Shown: piece by piece, positions 1 to 6,513 of the stretch
How positions within the stretch are numbered: position 1 is the first letter of the stretch
Layout: each line of letters begins with the position of its first letter
DNA from: Pseudactinotalea suaedae
GTDB taxonomy: Bacteria > Actinomycetota > Actinomycetes > Actinomycetales > Beutenbergiaceae
Length of the DNA stretch: 64,000 nucleotides
Assembly: GCF_009733815.1 (NCBI RefSeq)
Contig: NZ_WNXY01000001.1
Location: 496,001 to 560,000, forward strand
Reading direction: 5' to 3'
Translations under genes and position numbers: made by a program
Notes under the pieces: model-generated
The model's database searches: none
Told to the model about the DNA's origin: nothing
Seen by the model: only the letters and a program-made list of their open reading frames with translations

Positions 1-447
1 CTGCAGGCGTTCGCGGCGCCGCGCTCGGCAGGTCTGTGGGAGGAGCTGCGTGAGGAGATCGCGGGCACGATCACGAAGCAGGGCGGCTCCGCCGAGGAGC
101 AGGACGGCCCGTTCGGCGCCGAGCTGCTCGCACGGCTGCCGGTCCGCACGCCGGACGGGCGCAGCGGCCACCGCCCCGCCAGGTTCATCGGGATCGACGG
201 GCCGCGCTGGTTCGTCCGCGGCGTCCTGACCGGCAAGGCCGCCGTCGACGAGGACGCGGCCGCCGCGATGGAGGACGTGCTCGCCGACGTGGTGGTCGTC
301 CGCGGGCACGAGGCGCGCGCACCCCGCGACCTGCTGGCTCTCCACATGCCGGGCAAGCCGGGCCAGGAGGTGCCCGCGGCGACCGCCGCTCGCCCCAGCA
401 TCGACCTCGGCGGCCCGCGCGGGCCCGAGATCACCGAGGTGCGCTGA
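1..447 (+). CDS. DUF3710 family protein, 3' part
   Basis: The reading frame is open from the first base and stops with TGA at 445-447, so the N-terminus lies outside the window. The visible 148 residues include a central 'RFIGIDGPRWFVRGVLTG' stretch and a Pro/Ala-rich tail, which I recognise as DUF3710, a small soluble protein of unknown function found in Actinobacteria. In relatives it sits beside dut (dUTPase) and upstream of an OB-fold protein, DUF3159 and the Trk/Ceo proteins, as it does here. The next gene starts only 3 bases after the stop, so they are probably co-transcribed. Family assignment is fairly sure; function is unknown. Confidence 0.8.
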   Translation: MQAFAAPRSAGLWEELREEIAGTITKQGGSAEEQDGPFGAELLARLPVRTPDGRSGHRPARFIGIDGPRWFVRGVLTGKAAVDEDAAAAMEDVLADVVVVRGHEARAPRDLLALHMPGKPGQEVPAATAARPSIDLGGPRGPEITEVR

Positions 448-450
448 GCC

Positions 451-825
451 GTGGCACGCGCCTGGAAGGAGCGCCTCCGACGTGCGCTCGCCTCGACGGA
501 CGAGCTCGAGGCCGACGACGAGATCCTCGAGGCGGCCCTGCACGGCACCGACCCGATCTCGCAGTGCCGGCCGCGTGAGAAGCACACCCTCTCGGGGGTG
601 CTGCGCTCGGTCCGGTACGCGCCGCGCGATGCCCGCCCCGAGCTGGTGGCCGAGCTCTACGACGGCTCGGGCAGCATCGACCTCGTGTGGCTCGGCCGGC
701 GCGACATCGCCGGGATCGAGCCGGGCCGCCGGTTGCTCGTGACGGGCCGCCTCAGCCAGGGGCCCTCGCACCTCGTGATCTACAACCCCGAGTACCGCCT
801 GCTCGTGCCCGCGGCGGCCTCGTGA
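451..825 (+). CDS. OB-fold nucleic-acid-binding domain protein
   Basis: This 124-residue soluble protein starts with GTG 3 bases after DUF3710. Residues about 45-118 ('TLSGVLRSVRYAP...LVAELYDGSGSIDLVWLGRR...GRRLLVTGRL') have the strand pattern of an OB-fold, as in tRNA-anticodon/RecG-like wedge domains. The N-terminal 35 residues are charged and probably helical. There is no catalytic motif, so the likely role is binding single-stranded nucleic acid or a partner protein. Mycobacterial Rv2694c occupies the same place between DUF3710 and DUF3159. The stop overlaps the start of the DUF3159 gene (GTGA), so translation is probably coupled. Confidence 0.8.
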   Translation: MARAWKERLRRALASTDELEADDEILEAALHGTDPISQCRPREKHTLSGVLRSVRYAPRDARPELVAELYDGSGSIDLVWLGRRDIAGIEPGRRLLVTGRLSQGPSHLVIYNPEYRLLVPAAAS

Positions 826-1523
826 CGGCGACCGAGCCCGAGGAGGGCGCCACCCAGCGCGGCGTGCGCCAGCTCGGCTCCGAGCAGTTCGACGGTCTGG
901 AGGCCATCGGCGGCTGGCGCGGCATGATCGAGTCGGTCGCGCCCGGCCTGGTGTTCGTCGTCGTGTTCGTCGCGGTGCGGGAGATCATGCCCGCGGTGAT
1001 CGCCTCGGTGGCGGTCGCGGTGGTCGCCACGATCGCACGGCTGCTCCAGCGCACGCCGATCACGCAGGCGGTCGGAGGGCTCCTCGGCGTCGGCATCGGA
1101 GCGATCTGGGCCTGGCGCAGCGGCGAGGCGCAGAACTTCTTCGCCTGGGGACTCATCACCAACGCGGTCTTCGCGCTCGGTGTCACGATCTCGATCCTGG
1201 CCCGCTGGCCGGTCGTGGGCGTGATCGTCGCGACCTTGTTTAGCAGGCCCACGACGTGGCGCGAGGACCCCGACCTGATGCGCCGGTACACGCTCGCCTC
1301 GTGGCTGTGGGTCGGCGCGTTCCTGCTGCGGCTGGCGGTGCAGGTGCCGCTCTACCTCGGCGGTGACACGGGCTGGCTGGGTGCTGCCCGGCTCGTCATG
1401 GGCCTTCCGCTGTGGGCGCTGGTGCTGTGGGTGACGTGGGTGCTGGTCTCGCCCCGGGGTCGGGGGCAGGACCGAGCAGCTCCTGCAGCTCCCGCAGATC
1501 AGCAGGATCCTCCGAGGAGCTGA
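822..1523 (+). CDS. DUF3159 integral membrane protein
   Basis: This 233-residue protein starts at a GTG overlapping the previous stop by 4 bases. An N-terminal cytoplasmic stretch of about 40 residues is followed by roughly five or six hydrophobic segments between residues 45 and 215, including 'SVAPGLVFVVVFVAVREIMPAVIASVAVAVVATIARLL' in two parts. It matches the actinobacterial DUF3159 family (Rv2693c position), whose function is unknown. The last 22 residues are hydrophilic and Pro/Ala-rich and are encoded by DNA that also encodes, antisense, the C-terminus of ceoC. The conserved membrane core ends before that overlap, so the tail is probably dispensable. Confidence 0.8.
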   Translation: MTATEPEEGATQRGVRQLGSEQFDGLEAIGGWRGMIESVAPGLVFVVVFVAVREIMPAVIASVAVAVVATIARLLQRTPITQAVGGLLGVGIGAIWAWRSGEAQNFFAWGLITNAVFALGVTISILARWPVVGVIVATLFSRPTTWREDPDLMRRYTLASWLWVGAFLLRLAVQVPLYLGGDTGWLGAARLVMGLPLWALVLWVTWVLVSPRGRGQDRAAPAAPADQQDPPRS

Positions 1524-2130
1524 TCAGCAGCAGCTCGTCGCCGCCCTCGAGGGTGTCGTCGGGCGAGGGCGGGATCGGCCGGTCGCCGCGGATGATCGCG
1601 GCGAGCACGCTGTGGCTGGGCCAGTCGATCGCTGCCACGCGCTGACCCACCACGGGGGTGTCCTCGGCGAGCGTGATCTCGTACATGCTCGCGCCCGACT
1701 GGTGGAACGTGAAGATGCGCACCAGGTCACCGACCGTGACCGCCTCCTCGACGAGCGAGGTCATGATCCGCGGCGTCGAGACCGGCACGTCGACGCCCCA
1801 GGCGTCGTCGAACATCCACTCGTTCTTGGGGTTGTTCACGCGCGCGACGGTGCGCGGCACCGCGAACTCGGTCTTGGCGAGCAGCGAGACGACCAGGTTG
1901 ACCTTGTCGTCGCCGGTCGCGGCGACCACGACGTCGCAGGTGTCCAGATGAGCCTGGTCGAGCGTCGAGACCTCGCACGCGTCGGCGAGCAGCCACTCGG
2001 CCTCGGCGACCGAGGACACCCGCATCGCCGCGGGCTCCTTGTCGATCAGCACCACCTCGTGACCGTGGTTGAGCAGCTCGCGGGCGATCGACCGGCCCAC
2101 GCTGCCGGCGCCGGCGATGACGACTCTCAT
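1396..2130 (-). CDS. ceoC: TrkA-family RCK protein, CeoC-like
   Basis: This is a 244-residue cytoplasmic potassium-transport regulator. It has a Rossmann TrkA_N domain from the start (GAGSVG at residues 7-12, with acidic Asp30 after strand 2, typical of NAD(H) or adenine-nucleotide binding) and a TrkA_C (RCK_C) domain at about 140-220. The final 30 residues are a Pro/Ala/Thr-rich tail that is unusual for the family and overlaps DUF3159 by 128 bases on the other strand. It starts with ATG 7 bases after the stop of ceoB, so the two form an operon. No TrkH/TrkG membrane subunit is encoded nearby; the adjacent divergent KimA-like permease is the natural partner. Confidence 0.9.
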   Translation of the reverse strand: MRVVIAGAGSVGRSIARELLNHGHEVVLIDKEPAAMRVSSVAEAEWLLADACEVSTLDQAHLDTCDVVVAATGDDKVNLVVSLLAKTEFAVPRTVARVNNPKNEWMFDDAWGVDVPVSTPRIMTSLVEEAVTVGDLVRIFTFHQSGASMYEITLAEDTPVVGQRVAAIDWPSHSVLAAIIRGDRPIPPSPDDTLEGGDELLLISSSEDPADLRELQELLGPAPDPGARPAPTSPTAPAPTAEGP

Positions 2131-2137
2131 CAGCCGC

Positions 2138-2806
2138 TCACTCCTTCTCGACCGGGGGTCGCACCGCGAGCACCCGTTGGACGTCGTTGACGCGGGGGGT
2201 CTCGACGAGCATGTGGACGACGTCGCTCTCCTGGAGCAGCTCGTCGGGCGTCGGGATGTACCCCTCGCCCAGCCGCGTCAGGAACGCGACCCGGGCACGC
2301 GAGAGCCGCTGGATGTCACGCATCGAGGACCCCACCCAGCCCGGATGGGTATCCATCTCGCAGAGCCGCACCCGGCCGGAGGCGTCCGTGAACTCTGAGT
2401 CCGCACCGCGAGGGATCATGCGCCGCAGCACCTGGTCGGCGGTCCACCGCACGGTCGCGACCGTCGTGATCCCGAACCGCTGGTAGACCTCGGCCCGGCG
2501 CGGGTCGTAGATGCGAGCGACGACGTCGTTCACGCCGAACGTCTCGCGCACCACCCGGGCGGCGATGATGTTGGAGTTGTCGCCGGAGGAGACGGCGGCG
2601 AACGCGCGGGCGTCCTCGATGCCGGCCTGCACGAGCGCGTCCCGGTCGAAACCGAGCCCGGTCACGCGGCGGCCCTCGAAGTCGGGGGACAGGCGGCGGA
2701 AGGCGTCCGGGTTCTGGTCGATGATGCCGACCGAGTGCCCGTGCTCCTCGAGCGTCTGGGCCAGCGTCACGCCGACCCGACCGGCTCCCATGATCACGAA
2801 GTGCAC
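2138..2806 (-). CDS. ceoB: TrkA-family RCK protein, CeoB-like
   Basis: This 222-residue paralogue of the downstream gene has a TrkA_N Rossmann domain (GAGRVG at 7-12, Asp30) and an RCK_C domain in the last 80 residues ending 'ARVAFLTRLGEGYIPTPDELLQESDVVHMLVE'. I place the start at the GTG at 2806 (reading V-H-F-V-I-M-G), not at the ATG at 2860, because the family begins two or three residues before this beta strand. The chosen start also follows a TAGGTT hexamer by 8 bases, which suggests a leaderless mRNA. It is the first gene of the ceoB-ceoC operon and is divergent from the KimA-like transporter with 56 bases between starts. It probably forms a hetero- or homo-oligomeric RCK ring gating potassium uptake. 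Confidence 0.9.
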   Translation of the reverse strand: MHFVIMGAGRVGVTLAQTLEEHGHSVGIIDQNPDAFRRLSPDFEGRRVTGLGFDRDALVQAGIEDARAFAAVSSGDNSNIIAARVVRETFGVNDVVARIYDPRRAEVYQRFGITTVATVRWTADQVLRRMIPRGADSEFTDASGRVRLCEMDTHPGWVGSSMRDIQRLSRARVAFLTRLGEGYIPTPDELLQESDVVHMLVETPRVNDVQRVLAVRPPVEKE

Positions 2807-2862
2807 GACTGCCGAACCTACACCCCGCCGGTCGCTCCCACCCGGGCGTAGCATCGGCAACC
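2807..2862. promoter_or_regulatory. Divergent leaderless promoter pair, ceoB / KimA-like gene
   Basis: The 56 bases between the two GTG starts hold one -10-like hexamer on each strand: TAGGTT at 2815-2820 (minus strand, 8 bases before ceoB) and TAGCAT at 2849-2854 (plus strand, 8 bases before the permease). With the usual 6-8 base spacing both transcripts would begin at or next to the start codon. No clear TTGAC -35 boxes are visible, and there is no room for a c-di-AMP (ydaO-type) riboswitch. Confidence 0.5.
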
Positions 2863-4905
2863 GTGCCCGACATCGTCGACGCCGTGAAGCGCGTCCTGGT
2901 GGGTCGCCCCGTCCGCAGCGAGAACCTGGGGGAGACCCTGCTGCCGAAGCGCGTGGCGTTCCCGGTCTTCTCCTCCGACGCGCTCTCGTCGGTGGCCTAC
3001 GCGCCCGACGAGATCCTGCTGATGCTCTCGATCGCCGGGCTCGCGAGCTACGCGATCTCGCCCTGGGTGGGCCTGGCCGTCGTGGTCGTGCTGCTGACGG
3101 TGGTCGCCTCGTACCGCCAGACCGTGCGCGCCTACCCCTCGGGCGGTGGCGACTACGAGGTGGCGACCAAGAACCTGGGCGGCACCGCGGGTCTCACGGT
3201 CGGCAGCGCCCTGCTGGTCGACTACGTGCTCACGGTGGCCGTGTCGGTGTCCTCGGGGTCGCAGTACCTGGCGACCGTGCTCCCAGCCGCGCGCGGGCAC
3301 GAGGCCGCGATCGCGATCGGGATCGTCGCGCTGCTCGCGCTGCTCAACCTGCGTGGCGTCCGGGAGTCGGGCCGAGGCTTCGCGCTCCCGGTCTACGTGT
3401 TCATGGCCGCGATGGGCGCGATGGCCCTCGCCGGCGGCGTGCAGTGGCTGTCCGGCTCGTTGGGCGCGGCAGAGTCCGCCGCCTTCGAGCTGACGGCGGA
3501 GCCCGGCTACGAGGAGGGTCTTGTCGGTCTCGCGGGCGCGTTCCTGGTGCTGCGCGCCTTCACCTCGGGCGCAGCGGCCCTCACCGGTGTCGAGGCGATC
3601 GCCAACGGGGTGCCGGCGTTCCAGCGCCCGAAGTCGAAGAACGCCGCGAGGACGCTGCTGCTCCTCGGTGCCGTCTCGACCTTCATGCTGACCACGGTGC
3701 TCGGGCTCGCGAGCGCGACCGGCGTCAGGTTCGTCGACGACCCGGCCACGCAGCTGCGGCTCGGCGGCGAGCCGGTCCCCGACGGCTACCAGCAGGACCC
3801 GGTGATCGGGCAGGTCGCGCAGACCGTGTTCGCGGGGTTCCCGCCGATGTTCTACGTGGTCACGGTGACCACCGGGCTGATCCTGCTGCTCGCCGCCAAC
3901 ACCGCGTTCAACGGCTTCCCGGTTCTCGGCAGCATCCTCGCCCGTGACGGCTTCCTGCCGCGTCAGCTGCACACGCGTGGCGACCGGCTCGCGTTCTCGA
4001 ACGGCATCCTCATCCTGGCGTTCGCCGCGATCGTGCTCATCTGGGTCTTCGACGCGCGGGTGACGGCGCTGATCCAGCTCTACATCGTCGGCGTGTTCGT
4101 GTCCTTCACGCTCGGCCAGCTCGGCATGGTGCGGCACTGGAACCGTGAGCTCAACACCGAGTCGAGCACCCGCGAGCGGACCAGGATGAAGCGCTCCCGC
4201 GCGATCAACGGGTTCGGCTTCGCGCTCACGGCCGTGGTGCTGGTGGTGGTGCTGATCACCAAGACCGCACAGGGCGCCTGGATCACCATCGCGCTGATGG
4301 TGGTGCTGTTCGCGGTGATGCGCGGCATCCGGCGCCACTACGACCTCGTGGCGCAGGAGCTCACGCTCGCGACGCCGGAGGAGATCGAGGACGCCAAGGC
4401 GCTCCCGGCGCGCGTGCACGCCGTCGTGCTGGTCTCCAAGGTCCACAAGCCGACGATGCGCGCCCTCGCCTACGCGCGCGCGACCCGGCCCTCCACGCTG
4501 CAGGCGATCACGGTGGCCGTCGACCCCGAGGATGCGGCCCAGACGCGCGCGGCGTGGGATGCTGCGGGGATCCCGTTGCCGTTGACCGTGCTCGACTCCC
4601 CGTTCCGTGAGATCACACGGCCGGTGCTGGAGTACGTGCGGTCGTTGCGACGGAGCTCGCCACGTGATCTGGTGGTGGTGTATGTCCCGGAGTACGTCGT
4701 CGGTCATTGGTGGGAGCAGCTGTTGCACAACCAGAGCGCACTTCGCCTCAAGGGGCGGCTGCTGTTCACGCCCGGGGTCGTGATGGCCTCCGTGCCGTGG
4801 CAGCTGAACTCCTCGCGGGACGTGGCGCACACGCTCGCGGTCGGCGAGCCGGGCCAGCAGCCCGGCGACCTGCCGGGACCGGGGGCGGTGCGTCGTGGCC
4901 GATGA
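2863..4905 (+). CDS. KimA-like potassium:proton symporter (APC superfamily)
   Basis: This 680-residue protein has about 12 membrane segments (residues 35-490) and a 190-residue cytoplasmic C-terminal domain. Automated pipelines would call it an amino-acid permease, but its signatures match Bacillus subtilis KimA (YdaO). 'SSDALSSVAYAPDE' carries Asp39 and Tyr46, and 'LLVDYVLTVAVS' carries Asp120, Tyr121, Thr124 and Ser128. These correspond with constant offset to the potassium-coordinating residues I recall for KimA. 'ALTGVEAIANGVPAF' and the C-terminal 'WWEQLLHNQSALRLKGRLLF' are also shared. In KimA the C-terminal domain binds c-di-AMP and inhibits uptake. Divergent ceoB/ceoC support a potassium role. 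Its 3' end overlaps the methyltransferase start by 11 bases. Confidence 0.85.
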   Translation: MPDIVDAVKRVLVGRPVRSENLGETLLPKRVAFPVFSSDALSSVAYAPDEILLMLSIAGLASYAISPWVGLAVVVVLLTVVASYRQTVRAYPSGGGDYEVATKNLGGTAGLTVGSALLVDYVLTVAVSVSSGSQYLATVLPAARGHEAAIAIGIVALLALLNLRGVRESGRGFALPVYVFMAAMGAMALAGGVQWLSGSLGAAESAAFELTAEPGYEEGLVGLAGAFLVLRAFTSGAAALTGVEAIANGVPAFQRPKSKNAARTLLLLGAVSTFMLTTVLGLASATGVRFVDDPATQLRLGGEPVPDGYQQDPVIGQVAQTVFAGFPPMFYVVTVTTGLILLLAANTAFNGFPVLGSILARDGFLPRQLHTRGDRLAFSNGILILAFAAIVLIWVFDARVTALIQLYIVGVFVSFTLGQLGMVRHWNRELNTESSTRERTRMKRSRAINGFGFALTAVVLVVVLITKTAQGAWITIALMVVLFAVMRGIRRHYDLVAQELTLATPEEIEDAKALPARVHAVVLVSKVHKPTMRALAYARATRPSTLQAITVAVDPEDAAQTRAAWDAAGIPLPLTVLDSPFREITRPVLEYVRSLRRSSPRDLVVVYVPEYVVGHWWEQLLHNQSALRLKGRLLFTPGVVMASVPWQLNSSRDVAHTLAVGEPGQQPGDLPGPGAVRRGR

Positions 4906-6106
4906 CACCGGCGAGGACCTCGTCCTCGACGTCGGCCCTGCCGTGCACGGCGGCCACTGCCTGGCACGGCACGAGGGTCGTGTCGTGTTCGTCCGGCACG
5001 CGCTGCCGGGTGAGAAGGTCCGGGTCCGGCTGACCGAGCAGCGCCGTGAGGGGTACTGGCGCGGGGACGCCGTCGAGATCCTCGACGCCTCGCCCGACAG
5101 GGTGCCGAGCATCTGGCCCGAGGCGGGTCCCGGCGGGGTCGGAGGTGGCGAGCTCGCCCACGTCGCGATCGAGGCACAGCGCCGCTGGAAGCGTGACGTG
5201 CTGACGGACGCGTTGGTCCGCATCGGCAAGCTCGAGCCTCAGCACCCGCTGCTGGAGGAGCTCACGGTCGAGCCGGTACCGGGCGATCTCGACGGCCTCG
5301 GCACGCGCACCCGCATCGAGCTGACGGCCGATGCCGAAGGTCGCGCGGGCATGTACCGGCACCGCACGCACGAGGTGCTCGCGCTCCGCGAGATGCCGCT
5401 CGCCGTCCCCGAGATCAACGCCTTCGACCTGCTCTCCCGGAGCTGGCCGGCAGGTGCGCGCATCGACGCGGTCGCGCCGACCGAGGGTGAGCCGGCGGTG
5501 CTCGTCAACGGTCAGCCGTGGCGCGGCGGTCGCAGCCACGTGCGCGAGCAGGTCACCGTCGGCGACGTCACCTACCGGTACCGCCTCGCCGCCGCCGGGT
5601 TCTGGCAGATCCACCGCGGTGCCCCGGCGATGCTGGTGAGCGCGGTGCTCGAGGCCGCCGCGCTGCAGCCCGGCGACAGCGTCATCGACGCCTACTCCGG
5701 TGCCGGGCTCCTCAGCGTGCCGCTCGCGCACACGGTCGGGCCGGAGGGCCTGGTGCTCGCGGTCGAGTCCGACGACCAGGCCACCCGCGACGCCCGGCGC
5801 AACGCGCACGGCCTCGACCAGCTCGAGCTGCGCACCGGCCAGGTCGCCCGCACGCTCGCCGACATCGACAGACGACCGGACGTCGTCGTGCTCGACCCGC
5901 CGCGCGCGGGCGCGGGCGCCGACGTGCTGGACCGGCTCGCCGACCTCGGCGTCAGCAGGGTCGTCTACGTCGCGTGCGACCCGGCGGCGCTGGCCCGGGA
6001 CGTGCGGATCGCGCTCGACCACGGTTACCGCCTCGAGTCGTTGCGCGGCTTCGACCTGTTCCCGCACACGCACCACGTCGAGGCGCTCGCGACGCTGGTC
6101 TGGTGA
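4895..6106 (+). CDS. TRAM-domain class I SAM-dependent RNA methyltransferase
   Basis: This 403-residue RlmD/TrmA-family enzyme is predicted to make 5-methyluridine in rRNA or tRNA. An N-terminal TRAM RNA-binding domain (about 5-65) is followed by the central insert and a Rossmann methyltransferase domain with SAM motif 'DAYSGAGLLSVPLA' (about residue 268), 'VVLDPPRAGA' (about 330) and nucleophile-loop 'VYVACDPAALARD' (about 357, Cys nucleophile). The cysteines that ligate the [4Fe-4S] cluster in RlmD are absent: the usual Cys-rich segment reads 'PGGVGGGELAHV' (79-90). GTG start, overlapping the upstream transporter by 11 bases, so translation is probably coupled. Synteny matches mycobacterial Rv2689c. 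Confidence 0.88.
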   Translation: MADDTGEDLVLDVGPAVHGGHCLARHEGRVVFVRHALPGEKVRVRLTEQRREGYWRGDAVEILDASPDRVPSIWPEAGPGGVGGGELAHVAIEAQRRWKRDVLTDALVRIGKLEPQHPLLEELTVEPVPGDLDGLGTRTRIELTADAEGRAGMYRHRTHEVLALREMPLAVPEINAFDLLSRSWPAGARIDAVAPTEGEPAVLVNGQPWRGGRSHVREQVTVGDVTYRYRLAAAGFWQIHRGAPAMLVSAVLEAAALQPGDSVIDAYSGAGLLSVPLAHTVGPEGLVLAVESDDQATRDARRNAHGLDQLELRTGQVARTLADIDRRPDVVVLDPPRAGAGADVLDRLADLGVSRVVYVACDPAALARDVRIALDHGYRLESLRGFDLFPHTHHVEALATLVW

Positions 6107-6107
6107 C

Positions 6108-6281
6108 TCAGCCGCGGCGTCGCTGACGTCGCCGGCGGGAGGCGCGCGCCCACCGTGCGACGCACCGCGTCGAGAGGTGCTCGGTGTGCGCCCCGGGCTG
6201 CCCGACCGCGCGCGCCGTGTAGGCGCGCGTGACCTGGCAGCGGGTCGGCGCGGGACGGCTCGGCCCCCGTGGGTGCGTCAT
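6108..6281 (-). CDS. Candidate Arg-rich small protein, 57 aa (tentative)
   Basis: This tentative ORF starts with ATG at 6281 and ends 'ASRRRRQRRRG', 1 base from the stop of the convergent methyltransferase. It has two Cys residues, many Arg and mostly G/C third positions. Its ATG overlaps the TGA of a 40-codon ORF (ATGA), the same coupling used by many real genes in this window. Immediately upstream lies a strong hairpin (6286-6342). I do not recognise the protein. GC-rich DNA produces chance Arg-rich ORFs, so this may be noise; the coupling and exact packing are the only support. Confidence 0.25.
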   Translation of the reverse strand: MTHPRGPSRPAPTRCQVTRAYTARAVGQPGAHTEHLSTRCVARWARASRRRRQRRRG

Positions 6282-6400
6282 CGTCGCCCGTCGGCGGGGG
6301 TGGGGTGGGCCCGACCCCACCGCACCCCCGTGGCCGACGGGCTCGCCCACCGACGAGGACGACGGTGCGGGCGGAGCCGAGGCTGCGACGCCGTGACCAT
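6278..6400 (-). CDS. Candidate 40-aa leader ORF with strong ribosome-binding site (tentative)
   Basis: The ATG at 6400 is preceded by AGGAGG with a 4-base spacer, one of the best Shine-Dalgarno sequences in the window, although no recognisable gene follows. The ORF encodes 40 residues rich in Arg, Pro and Trp with no known motif and stops at TGA 6278-6280, overlapping the ATG of the 57-aa ORF. A 57-base hairpin lies inside its 3' half. It could be a leader peptide whose translation controls the downstream ORF, or a small protein. Function unknown. Confidence 0.3.
   Translation of the reverse strand: MVTASQPRLRPHRRPRRWASPSATGVRWGRAHPTPADGRR
6286..6342. repeat. Long GC-rich inverted repeat (hairpin)
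   Basis: The left arm (6286-6309) begins GCCCGTCGGC and continues as a G-run; the right arm (6316-6342) ends GCCGACGGGC. The outer 10 bp are perfect. The inner 14 bp have one mismatch and a 3-base bulge, around a loop of about 6 bases. It lies in the 407-base gap between the RNA methyltransferase and the P-type ATPase. There is no T-run on either side, so it is not a classic intrinsic terminator. The rest of that gap (6107-6513) holds the two tentative small ORFs and a CRP-like site. Confidence 0.75.
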
Positions 6401-6470
6401 GTGTCCTCCTGCTGCCGATGTGACGTATCCCAGAGACGCGGGCGGACGCCCGTCATGACGCGCAGCCCGG

Positions 6471-6486
6471 TGTGATCTGCGTCACG
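6471..6486. promoter_or_regulatory. CRP/GlxR-like operator upstream of P-type ATPase
   Basis: TGTGA (6471-6475) - 6 bases - TCACG (6482-6486) matches the CRP/GlxR consensus TGTGA-N6-TCACA in 9 of 10 conserved positions. It is centred about 35 bases before the predicted transcript start at 6514 and would overlap the -35 region of that promoter. It is also about 70 bases upstream of the tentative minus-strand ORF at 6400. Confidence 0.5.
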
Positions 6487-6501
6487 GGGGCGTTCGGGCC
6501 A

Positions 6502-6507
6502 TACGCT
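6502..6507 (+). promoter_or_regulatory. -10 hexamer TACGCT, leaderless P-type ATPase
   Basis: TACGCT lies 6 bases before the GTG at 6514, which puts the predicted transcription start on the start codon. No Shine-Dalgarno sequence is present. The CRP-like site lies just upstream. Confidence 0.45.
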
Positions 6508-6513
6508 GCTGCC

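Noticed and set aside
2807-2862. c-di-AMP (ydaO-type) riboswitch for the KimA-like gene
   Set aside because: Only 56 bases separate the divergent starts and the promoter appears leaderless, so there is no room for the aptamer.
2818-5229. Very long minus-strand open frame (about 800 codons) opposite the KimA-like gene
   Set aside because: It mirrors the codon periodicity of the plus-strand gene, has His/Arg/Asp-rich low-complexity composition and no family motifs.
6025-6456. A 143-codon minus-strand frame running into the methyltransferase 3' end
   Set aside because: It lacks a ribosome-binding site and overlaps conserved methyltransferase codons; the AGGAGG-led frame at 6400 is the better candidate on that strand.
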